This document shows positions 6,928-13,329 of a stretch of 14,218 nucleotides of DNA, piece after piece (positions within the stretch are counted from its first letter, which is position 1; the number at the start of each line of letters is the position of its first letter). Location: the NCBI GenBank assembly GCA_001804045.1, contig MHFD01000035.1, positions 8,819 to 23,036 on the forward strand, in the 5' to 3' direction. The position numbers were made by a program, and so were the translations under genes. Source of the stretch: Omnitrophica bacterium RBG_13_46_9 (GTDB lineage Bacteria; Omnitrophota; Gorgyraeia; JABMRN01; RBG-13-46-9). The notes beneath the pieces were generated by a model. It ran no database searches. It was not told the origin of the DNA and worked only from the letters and a program-made list of their open reading frames with translations.

Positions 6928-8691
6928 ATGAAGAGCAAAATTATAGATACATTTAAATCATTATGGCGGAAAAATATGGGAAAGAGAAGCTTTCTCATAT
7001 GCGCGACCATGGTTTCAGCTACGCTGCTTATTTTGTTGGTATCAAGGACTCCTCAGGGGCTCTATTCCGATCCGGCTACTCAGATGAAAGCGCTTCAGCA
7101 GTATTTAGCCGGGGAGTCCCCCTCCATCAATCACGTTGTAATGCCTAAAGAAGGAGACCTGTCTGAAGATGCGGCGGGATGGATTTCCTGGTGGCCGCCC
7201 GGAACGCAGTTATTCAACTATCCTCTGATGGCTGGAGGCGTTGCGTTGGGAGATGCGCTTCGTATCCAGGTGATTGTCTGCCTTTTTCTCGGGTCCATAG
7301 GATGGGTCTTCTGGTTTTCCATGTTCCGTTTTCCGTGGTGGATCAAAATTGCGCTTGCAGTTGCATTGCCATGGATGCGCTATACAAGCAACTGTCTTTT
7401 TTTATATATCACGGAAATATTAAATTACGCTTCAGCGCCGTGGATTTTACTTGCGACATATGGCCTTGGGGAACTCTGGATTCGGGGAAGACTTGGTCTT
7501 TTGCGGATGGCACTTCTTTTTGCTTTCTTCGGGTTTTGCGCAGGTTCTGTCTATGTATTTAAATACTCCATTATATTTGTCTCAATAGGATCATTGGTTT
7601 ACCTGGGGATAACTATGTTTCGCAGAAAAAGTTACGGTTTTCTCCAAACTATGGCCTGTCTTGTTTTAGCGTTAATATTTTTTATTATGCCGATCGCAGG
7701 ATTACAGGTATTAAATTGTAAATTCAATACCGGGATAACCCCCGCTACGACAGCATTGGGGCTAAATTTATGTTGGCAGAACCTTCTTTTTACTATAGCC
7801 AATCCTGTTTTAGCTATGGCCGACGGTTATTCTCTTTTGTGTTATATCTTTTTACATCCCGTGCATGGCTTGCTGCGGAATCCTCTGTGGCCGGCTCTTA
7901 TCGGCCTTCCGGGAGGATTGCTTCTGATATTGCTGATTTTATCCCCGTCCATAAATGCTACGGGACTTGATAGCCGTCGGGATCCGCACTTAAAGATTCT
8001 CCGGGATTACGAACTTCTGGCTATCTGTGTCTTTTTAGTCAGTTGCGCGTGCCTCTTTACCCTCTGGTCTCTTAGCGATAATGTTAGCTATGAGGCGCGG
8101 CATCTAGCGCCCGCAGGCATCGCGATTTTGCCACTGGCTGTCCAGAAGGGCTATTTTTTCTGGGCGGCTTCCCGACGGGGCGCGGTTCGGGCAGTTTTAA
8201 CCGGAGCAGCAATTGCCTATATTGCGGTCCCGCTTTTATATGGTGGTGCGTCTGTGGTGGGCAAGGTAATTCGCACGCCTTCAGATTATAAAGTCGGGCC
8301 AAGCCATATCTACAATCCGCTGTTAGCCGATTTCGACCTTGCGGGTGTGCGTGAAAAATTAATAACGGATTTTTCTTCAGAAAAAGGTATTTGGTATTTA
8401 CCGTCCTATGTCACCGCACTCAGCTTTTCCGGGCGGGCGATCATCACCAGTGCCGATTTCGAAGATTTAGACGCGTTAAAAAAAAGGAGATATTTGAGCT
8501 CTTCTCCTTTAAGCGTCTGGGCATTGCTTCCGCCGGAGTTTGAAAAAAATGGAAAAGGCGATATTATCAGAAACACATTTGTTCAGTCCGATAAATGGGA
8601 AAGAAAAGAAATACAGGGCTGTAAATATTTTCTATGGACGACAAGACTAAAAGGTCTTACAAAATGGCTAAAACCGATAAATACAGAGTAG
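6928..8691 (+). CDS. Polytopic membrane protein, probable GT-C-type glycosyltransferase
   Basis: The protein is 587 residues. Residues about 20-38 form the first membrane helix, followed by an extracytoplasmic loop with YSDPATQMKAL (46-56) and WWPPG (88-92). An aspartate in the first loop followed by a Pro-Pro segment resembles the PMT/ArnT-like GT-C group, which transfers sugars from polyprenyl-phosphate donors outside the membrane. Further hydrophobic segments appear at about 114-131, 138-150, 168-182, 190-228, 238-258, 323-339, 363-380, 393-405 and 422-440, roughly ten to twelve in all. YEARHLAP (388-395) is a conserved-looking charged element. The last 140 residues are hydrophilic and probably extracytoplasmic. 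I infer GT-C from topology and motifs; no sequence family could be confirmed. A second in-frame ATG (6976) is possible, but ATG 6928 has AAAGG at good spacing. It overlaps the next gene by 28 bases. Confidence 0.7.
   Translation: MKSKIIDTFKSLWRKNMGKRSFLICATMVSATLLILLVSRTPQGLYSDPATQMKALQQYLAGESPSINHVVMPKEGDLSEDAAGWISWWPPGTQLFNYPLMAGGVALGDALRIQVIVCLFLGSIGWVFWFSMFRFPWWIKIALAVALPWMRYTSNCLFLYITEILNYASAPWILLATYGLGELWIRGRLGLLRMALLFAFFGFCAGSVYVFKYSIIFVSIGSLVYLGITMFRRKSYGFLQTMACLVLALIFFIMPIAGLQVLNCKFNTGITPATTALGLNLCWQNLLFTIANPVLAMADGYSLLCYIFLHPVHGLLRNPLWPALIGLPGGLLLILLILSPSINATGLDSRRDPHLKILRDYELLAICVFLVSCACLFTLWSLSDNVSYEARHLAPAGIAILPLAVQKGYFFWAASRRGAVRAVLTGAAIAYIAVPLLYGGASVVGKVIRTPSDYKVGPSHIYNPLLADFDLAGVREKLITDFSSEKGIWYLPSYVTALSFSGRAIITSADFEDLDALKKRRYLSSSPLSVWALLPPEFEKNGKGDIIRNTFVQSDKWERKEIQGCKYFLWTTRLKGLTKWLKPINTE
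8649..8654 (+). promoter_or_regulatory. Ribosome binding site deciding ATG 8664
   Basis: AAAAGG lies 9 bases before ATG 8664, inside the end of the preceding gene. No such signal precedes the in-frame ATG 8634, so the shorter start is preferred. Confidence 0.5.
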
Positions 8692-9887
8692 GCATTATTG
8701 CGACACATCCGATCCAGTATTATGCTCCATGGTATCGGGCCCTGGCAAACCGTCCGGAAGTCAAACTTAAAGTATTTTACTGCCATCATCAGGGCCCGGA
8801 GGATCACGCCCGGTCGGAATTCGGGATTCCGTTCGCTTGGGATATCCCTTTGTTCGATGGGTACGAGCACGTTTTTCTAAGGAATGTAGCGCGCCACCCG
8901 GCTGTCTTTGGTTTTTTTGGCTGTGATACGCCTGATATCATGCGTATTATTTATGAGAAGCGCTTCGACGCTTTCATTACCCATGGCTGGCGGACAAAGA
9001 GCAATTGGCAGGCGATAGACGCTTGCTGGAGAAGCGGTACCCCGATACTGGTGAGAGGGGATTCTTATCTTTTGGCCCGGCATATTTTTTTAAAGCAGTG
9101 GATGAAATATATTACGCACAGGTGGTTTATACCGAAATTTGACGCGTATCTTGTGGTAGGAAAACGCGCGAGAGATTATTATCTCTATTATGGCGCTCAA
9201 GAGAAAAAAATGTTTTTTGCGCCGCACACCGTGGACAACGATTTTTTTGCCGCGCATAAAGCCGCCTTTCAGCCGGAACGCGAAAATATAAGAAACATAT
9301 GGAAGATACCTAAAGGATCCGTAGTTTTTCTGTTTGCGGGAAAGATAGTGCCGAAGAAAAGGCCGCACGATTTCATTAATGCCATAAAAATGACTTATAA
9401 CCGTTGCCGTCAGATATTTGGGCTGGTTGTCGGTGATGGCTATTTCCGAAACAGCCTGGAGCGCAAGGTAAAAAAATATAATCTGCCGGTTGTATTCACA
9501 GGTTTTCTGAACCAGAGCGATATGCCAAAAGCTTATACGGCGGCAGATGTTTTGGTCTTGCCTTCCGATGCCGTTGAGACTTGGGGGCTTGTGGTCAATG
9601 AGGCGATGGCTTGCGCCTTGCCTGCGATCGTCAGCAATAAAGCGGGTTGCACGTCCGATTTGATTATTTCCGGCGAAACAGGCGAAGAATTCCGATGCGG
9701 GGATACCAGGCAGCTATCAGGAATTATGGAAAGGTTCATTCTTGACCCGGAGAAACGGGAGAATATGGGTAAAAAGGCCAAAGAGCTCATAGATCGATAT
9801 TCGATCGCCGCCTCCGTAGATGGCGCGCTGCAGGCCATCAAATATGTGACTGGTAAAAGACGCGAAGAACCTTTTGCGGGTAGATAG
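8664..9887 (+). CDS. GT4-family glycosyltransferase
   Basis: This is a textbook retaining GT-B enzyme of family 4, 407 residues from ATG 8664. The N-terminal acceptor domain begins VGIIATHPIQYYAPWYRALA, a start common in a GT4 subgroup, and includes FITHGWR (104-110) and ILVRGDSYLL (128-137). The C-terminal domain starts near 215 with VVFLFAGKIVPKKRPHDFI (220-238), carrying the basic residues that hold the donor phosphate. It continues with GLVVGDGYFRNSLE and PVVFTGF, then the E-x7-E motif: E305 and E313 in ETWGLVVNEAMACALP. The upstream gene's last 28 bases overlap its start, indicating one transcript and probable coupling. It would add a sugar at the cytoplasmic face from a nucleotide donor. 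Donor and acceptor are unknown. Confidence 0.92.
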   Translation: MAKTDKYRVGIIATHPIQYYAPWYRALANRPEVKLKVFYCHHQGPEDHARSEFGIPFAWDIPLFDGYEHVFLRNVARHPAVFGFFGCDTPDIMRIIYEKRFDAFITHGWRTKSNWQAIDACWRSGTPILVRGDSYLLARHIFLKQWMKYITHRWFIPKFDAYLVVGKRARDYYLYYGAQEKKMFFAPHTVDNDFFAAHKAAFQPERENIRNIWKIPKGSVVFLFAGKIVPKKRPHDFINAIKMTYNRCRQIFGLVVGDGYFRNSLERKVKKYNLPVVFTGFLNQSDMPKAYTAADVLVLPSDAVETWGLVVNEAMACALPAIVSNKAGCTSDLIISGETGEEFRCGDTRQLSGIMERFILDPEKRENMGKKAKELIDRYSIAASVDGALQAIKYVTGKRREEPFAGR

Positions 9888-9908
9888 ATTATCTAAATAT
9901 GCTTTTTT

Positions 9909-9930
9909 AACCCGCCTTTGGCGAGGTTTT
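9909..9930 (+). terminator. Weak terminator-like hairpin downstream of the GT4 gene
   Basis: AACC-CGCC (9909-9916) pairs with GGCG-A-GGTT (9920-9928) around a TTT loop, with one bulged A (9924). The T-run ends after four bases (9927-9930) and is followed by CC, so termination would be inefficient. CGCCA at 9932-9936 can instead pair with TGGCG at 9919-9923 or 9948-9952, giving mutually exclusive structures. It could be a partial terminator or attenuator, or one arm of an old mobile-element end. Confidence 0.3.
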
Positions 9931-9962
9931 CCGCCACTGTTTTTGTATGGCGAGAGGAAAAA

Positions 9963-9986
9963 TTCCACGCCTGTAAGGGCGTGGAG
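9963..9986 (+). promoter_or_regulatory. Strong GNRA-capped hairpin before the polymerase ribosome binding site
   Basis: TCCACGCC (9964-9971) is perfectly complementary to GGCGTGGA (9978-9985). As RNA, a further U-G pair at each end (U9963-G9986, U9972-G9977) closes a GUAA tetraloop of the stable GNRA class. The stem ends 6 bases before the GAAGG ribosome binding site (9993-9997) and about 15 bases before ATG 10002. It may be a translation-modulating or stability hairpin, a transcription pause, or a leftover end of an IS200/IS605 or REP-type element, whose ends are often such GC-rich hairpins. The structure is directly visible; its function is not. Confidence 0.55.
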
Positions 9987-10001
9987 CTTCAAGAAGGTAA
10001 A

Positions 10002-11351
10002 ATGGAACCCATTTACGATTATTACATAATGCAATTTTACGCTATCTGGTGGTTTTTTATCATCATAATTGTGGCATACAACTGTTTCAGAAAAGACACG
10101 CCGACCGCCGGATTGTCCCTTGCGTTCCTTCTTGGTCTGTCGGTAGAGCATTGGTTTGGAGGGATAATCTACAGCTTCCCATGGTATAAGCCCACTAACT
10201 ACGACACTGTGATATTAGGGTTTGAGTATAGCACATATGCTATTACGTCATTATATGTCGGAAATGTGATATTTGCCCCATTTATTGTCAAGACCTTCCA
10301 GTTTTCATGGTTAAAGGTAAGGCCTCATGCCATTGACCCAAAACTTCCAAAGATCTATCTTGCGACGGGGGTTACCTTCTATTTTATATTGGCCCCCGTA
10401 CTGAGGGGCATTATCAGTTTCCGCACGTTAGTTTTTTCAAGTTGGTACCTTATCATTGTCGGCATATGCCTTGGGTTCTGGAACGCGTGGCGTTTAGAGA
10501 GGCATAGAGAATTATTTTACTGGTTAATAGCCGCGTTAATGTCGCCCTTCTTTACAATGATCACGGAAGGTTTTTTAGGCCCCGGGATCATGTCATTATT
10601 GTCTATCCTTTGTTTCGTGTCAGTTTTTTATCGCCCAAAATGGAAGGTCATTTTAGGCGCAGCGTTGTCCATTTATCTCGGACTTTCATTATTTATCACT
10701 TATATGGATTACAGAAAAGAGATAAGAGACCTGGTTTGGGCCGAAAATCCCACGCCCTTGCTAGGTAAAGCAGGGGTTGTATTTAAGATGATGAGTAATT
10801 TTAAATTTATTAACTTATACAATACCGAACAACTGGCTTTCATCGACGGAAGGCTTAATCAAAACCAACTGGTAGGTTCAGCCGTGAAATACTTGCAGGA
10901 TGGCAGCCAGCCGTATGCCGAAGGAGAGACGATCGCCGAATCCGTATTAGCCATGATCCCCAGGATATTATGGCCGGAGAAGCCTATAGTGCTGGGTGGG
11001 GCCGACTTGGTGACGAGATATACCGGTATAGAATTCGCAAGGGGCACAAGTGTAGGCATGGGGTTGATCATGGAACTTTATATCAATTTCGGCATTATCG
11101 GCATAATCGTCGGTTTTATTTTACTGGGTATCATAATAAAACTCGTAGATATGAGCTGCGGATATAGATTGATGCAAGGTGACTGGCAGGGTTTTACCTA
11201 TTTATTCCTGCCTGTTATATGCCTGGTGGGAAGCATCAGCTTTGTTCATATTACAATGACGATATCAGCTGCGATTGTGTTTTGCGTAGTAGTAAATAAA
11301 ATTCTTATGCCGCGGATAAATATGATATTGACCACAAGGAGATCGCTTTAA
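10002..11351 (+). CDS. Wzy-like polysaccharide repeat-unit polymerase
   Basis: The protein is 449 residues from ATG 10002, with GAAGG 4 bases upstream. An in-frame ATG at 9918 would add 28 residues encoded across the hairpin leader and lacks a membrane-protein look, so it is rejected. It has many hydrophobic helices, roughly at residues 10-26, 35-58, 76-97, 117-133, 147-162, 170-186, 196-210, 216-234, 360-380, 398-412 and 417-433. A long extracytoplasmic loop (about 235-358) contains RLNQNQLVGSAV (284-295) and IPRILWPEKPIVLGG (319-333), then YTGIEF and GTSVGMGLIMELYINFG. These match O-antigen and exopolysaccharide polymerases in which PR.lWP.KP and the G...Y.NFG segment recur. It would join lipid-linked repeat units outside the inner membrane. 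A ligase of the same superfamily (WaaL-like) is an alternative, less likely by these motifs. Confidence 0.78.
   Translation: MEPIYDYYIMQFYAIWWFFIIIIVAYNCFRKDTPTAGLSLAFLLGLSVEHWFGGIIYSFPWYKPTNYDTVILGFEYSTYAITSLYVGNVIFAPFIVKTFQFSWLKVRPHAIDPKLPKIYLATGVTFYFILAPVLRGIISFRTLVFSSWYLIIVGICLGFWNAWRLERHRELFYWLIAALMSPFFTMITEGFLGPGIMSLLSILCFVSVFYRPKWKVILGAALSIYLGLSLFITYMDYRKEIRDLVWAENPTPLLGKAGVVFKMMSNFKFINLYNTEQLAFIDGRLNQNQLVGSAVKYLQDGSQPYAEGETIAESVLAMIPRILWPEKPIVLGGADLVTRYTGIEFARGTSVGMGLIMELYINFGIIGIIVGFILLGIIIKLVDMSCGYRLMQGDWQGFTYLFLPVICLVGSISFVHITMTISAAIVFCVVVNKILMPRINMILTTRRSL
11336..11341 (+). promoter_or_regulatory. Strong Shine-Dalgarno AAGGAG inside the end of the polymerase gene
   Basis: AAGGAG lies 9 bases before ATG 11351, which itself overlaps the polymerase stop as TAATG. 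The spacing is canonical, though it codes for part of the polymerase C-terminus, so it may be chance. Confidence 0.4.
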
Positions 11352-11497
11352 TGGGCGGTGTATGGATTCTGTTAATGGACTTGAAGCGTTGCATATATGG
11401 GAAACTCGGGCACGTCCCGGCCATTATTTGCCGTGCGCGGAGCCGATGCGGTACATTATTTTATAGTAAATTATGTGCGGAATATCAGGAACAATAG
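11351..11497 (+). CDS. Possible 48-residue small ORF between polymerase and asnB
   Basis: ATG 11351 overlaps the polymerase stop (TAATG) and is preceded by AAGGAG at canonical distance, a better start signal than asnB has. The frame runs 48 codons, ends at TAG 11495-11497 and crosses the asnB start in another frame. The predicted peptide begins MGGVWILLMDLKRC, is basic (about nine Lys or Arg) and has four cysteines; I do not recognise it. A second open frame (11362-11466, 34 codons) overlaps it and lacks a ribosome binding site. It may be a leader ORF that delivers ribosomes to asnB, a remnant of a lost gene, or a chance ORF. Conservation at the protein level would be needed to call it real. 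Confidence 0.25.
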   Translation: MGGVWILLMDLKRCIYGKLGHVPAIICRARSRCGTLFYSKLCAEYQEQ

Positions 11498-13329
11498 GAT
11501 TTGAGAGTAGCGACCTTGTCGGGAGGATGAACCAGAAAATGGGGCATCGCGGGCCGGATAGCACCGGTATCTGGCGCGATGACCTGGTCTGCCTGGGGCA
11601 TACAAGGTTGTCGATAATAGATATTTCCGAAGCGGGCCGCCAGCCGATGTCCAATGAAGACGGTACCCTCTGGATCACTTTTAACGGAGAAATATATAAT
11701 TTTGAAGTACTGAGAAAAGATCTGGAGATAAGGGGGCACCGTTTTAAATCAAGGACGGACACGGAGGTAATCCTGCATCTTTACGAAGAGCGTAAAGAAA
11801 AATGCCTGGATATATTACGGGGCATGTTCGCGTTCGCTATATGGGATAAAAAAGAAAATAAATTATTCGCAGCCAGAGACAGGTTCGGCATAAAGCCATT
11901 TTTTTATTTCTTTAAGGGGGATAGATTCGTCTTTTCCTCCGAGTTAAGGGCCATGCTGGTTTCAGGTGTTCCAAAAAGAGAGATTAATACAAGGGCTTTA
12001 AAAAATTATTTCACATACGGCTCCGTAGAAGCGCCGGAGACGCTTATTAAGGAGGTATTTCAGCTTTTACCCGCACACTACCTTATTTTCCAGGGTAACA
12101 CCTTAAAAATAGAAAGGTATTGGAAATTGAATCTTTCAAAGGCAAGAGGTCCGGCGGAAACGGAATCAGAGCAGATCTCCGATATAAGGGGTATATTGGA
12201 TGAAGCGGTTAGGATGCGCCTGGTCGGCGATGTGCCGGTAGGCGCTTTTTTGAGCGGCGGAGTGGATTCCAGTGTCATAACGGCTCTGATGCAAAAGCAT
12301 TCCCAGAGACCCGTGAAAACATTTTCGGTCATATTCGAGGAGAAGGAGTACGACGAACGCAGATTTTCCAGAAAAATAGCGAAAGCCCTGAAGACAGACC
12401 ATACCGAGATTCTTTTAAAAGAAAAAGATATCCTGGGAGAGATACCCAGCATATTCGATTCGATGGACCAGCCGAGTATAGACGGCTTTAATACTTTTAT
12501 AATTTCCAAAGCGGTCAAAAAGACCTATTTAAAAGTGGCTTTGTCGGGGCTTGGAGGCGATGAGATTTTTGCGGGATACACATCTTTCAGGATTCTGCCT
12601 ATAGCAGCTTTTGCGTTAAAGCCTATGAGGATTTTCCCGCAGCGCCTGAGGGATAAATTATTTAAACTTTTGAGGCCGCTGGCAAGATTAAGATGCGGAT
12701 TGAAGCTCCTTTTCGCTGTTTTAAAATGCACAAGACTGGAGGACCTCTATTTTTTGAAAAGAATGGTATTTTTGCCGGATGAGGTTAATCAGCTTTTGCC
12801 GGAAGTCCGCGACAAGAAAACTGAGGACAGGACCGATGCGGATGACGTCAAACATATCGATATAGTTAACCAACTTTCCCTTTTGGAGCTTAAGTCATAC
12901 CTGCAGAATATGCTTCTTCAGGATACGGACCGCATGAGCATGGCGAATTCACTCGAAGTGCGCGTCCCTTATCTTGACCACTTTCTCGTGGAAAAAATGT
13001 TTAAGATTCCCGGAAAAGCAAAGTTAGGAAAGGATTTCCCGAAGCGGCTGCTCGTAAAAGCCACAAAAGACCTGTTGCCGGAAGAGATTCAGAAGCGCCT
13101 GAAAATGGGCTTTGTGTTTCCTTTCGAACGCTGGTTGAAAGGCGAGCTTAGATATTATTGTGAGGAGAAATTTTCAAAAGACAACTTGAAAAATATAGCG
13201 TTTCTGGATTCCGGCAAAGTGAATAAAATATGGGTGGATTTTTTGAGAGGGTCAAGACTGTATAATTATTCATCAATACTGTGCCTGCTTTCTTTTATAA
13301 ACTGGTATGAGAAAAATATCCTGACATGA
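11473..13329 (+). CDS. asnB: Asparagine synthase (glutamine-hydrolysing), polysaccharide-locus type
   Basis: This 618-residue protein is a complete AsnB-type enzyme. The N-terminal class II glutaminase starts at MCGISGTIG, where Cys2 is the nucleophile after Met removal. It is followed by MGHRGPDSTG (23-32), LGHTRLSII (41-49), FNGEIYNF (70-77), RTDTE (94-98) and FAARDRFGIKPFFY (132-145). The synthetase domain carries the ATP-pyrophosphatase loop LSGGVDSS (260-267) and the substrate loop LSGLGGDEIFAGY (357-369). The C-terminal KMGFVFPFERWLKG is the expected late motif. It transfers ammonia from glutamine to an adenylated carboxylate. In surface-polysaccharide loci such enzymes probably amidate uronic acids or similar acidic sugars; here that is inferred from context. 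The start is fixed by MCGI, but no ribosome binding site precedes it (TATAGTAAATT then ATG), which is unusual. It overlaps the next gene by ATGA. Confidence 0.93.
   Translation: MCGISGTIGFESSDLVGRMNQKMGHRGPDSTGIWRDDLVCLGHTRLSIIDISEAGRQPMSNEDGTLWITFNGEIYNFEVLRKDLEIRGHRFKSRTDTEVILHLYEERKEKCLDILRGMFAFAIWDKKENKLFAARDRFGIKPFFYFFKGDRFVFSSELRAMLVSGVPKREINTRALKNYFTYGSVEAPETLIKEVFQLLPAHYLIFQGNTLKIERYWKLNLSKARGPAETESEQISDIRGILDEAVRMRLVGDVPVGAFLSGGVDSSVITALMQKHSQRPVKTFSVIFEEKEYDERRFSRKIAKALKTDHTEILLKEKDILGEIPSIFDSMDQPSIDGFNTFIISKAVKKTYLKVALSGLGGDEIFAGYTSFRILPIAAFALKPMRIFPQRLRDKLFKLLRPLARLRCGLKLLFAVLKCTRLEDLYFLKRMVFLPDEVNQLLPEVRDKKTEDRTDADDVKHIDIVNQLSLLELKSYLQNMLLQDTDRMSMANSLEVRVPYLDHFLVEKMFKIPGKAKLGKDFPKRLLVKATKDLLPEEIQKRLKMGFVFPFERWLKGELRYYCEEKFSKDNLKNIAFLDSGKVNKIWVDFLRGSRLYNYSSILCLLSFINWYEKNILT

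Noticed and set aside
8634..8663. Earlier in-frame ATG (8634) for the GT4 gene.
   Set aside because: No ribosome binding site precedes it and it enlarges the overlap; ATG 8664 has AAAAGG at good spacing and begins just before the first strand.
9918..10001. In-frame N-terminal extension of the polymerase to ATG 9918.
   Set aside because: It would translate the hairpin leader, has no ribosome binding site, and gives a charged non-hydrophobic extension unlike polymerases. ATG 10002 is well supported.
9717..10151. A 144-codon minus-strand open frame spanning the GT4 end and the leader.
   Set aside because: It lies opposite the ends of two convincing genes, has no recognisable domain, and its composition matches a shadow frame.
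11353..11365. GGGCGGTGTATGG resembles the ops (GGCGGTAG) antitermination element of polysaccharide operons.
   Set aside because: It matches only the first six bases of the core, lies at the end of a gene rather than in an operon leader, and has no JUMPstart-like flank.
11410..11436. GCACG/CGTGC inverted repeat in the polymerase-asnB gap as a terminator.
   Set aside because: Five base pairs with a long loop and no T-run directly after it do not make a convincing terminator.
12078..12518. A 146-codon minus-strand open frame inside asnB.
   Set aside because: It is fully contained in a well-conserved enzyme's coding region and has no recognisable domain.
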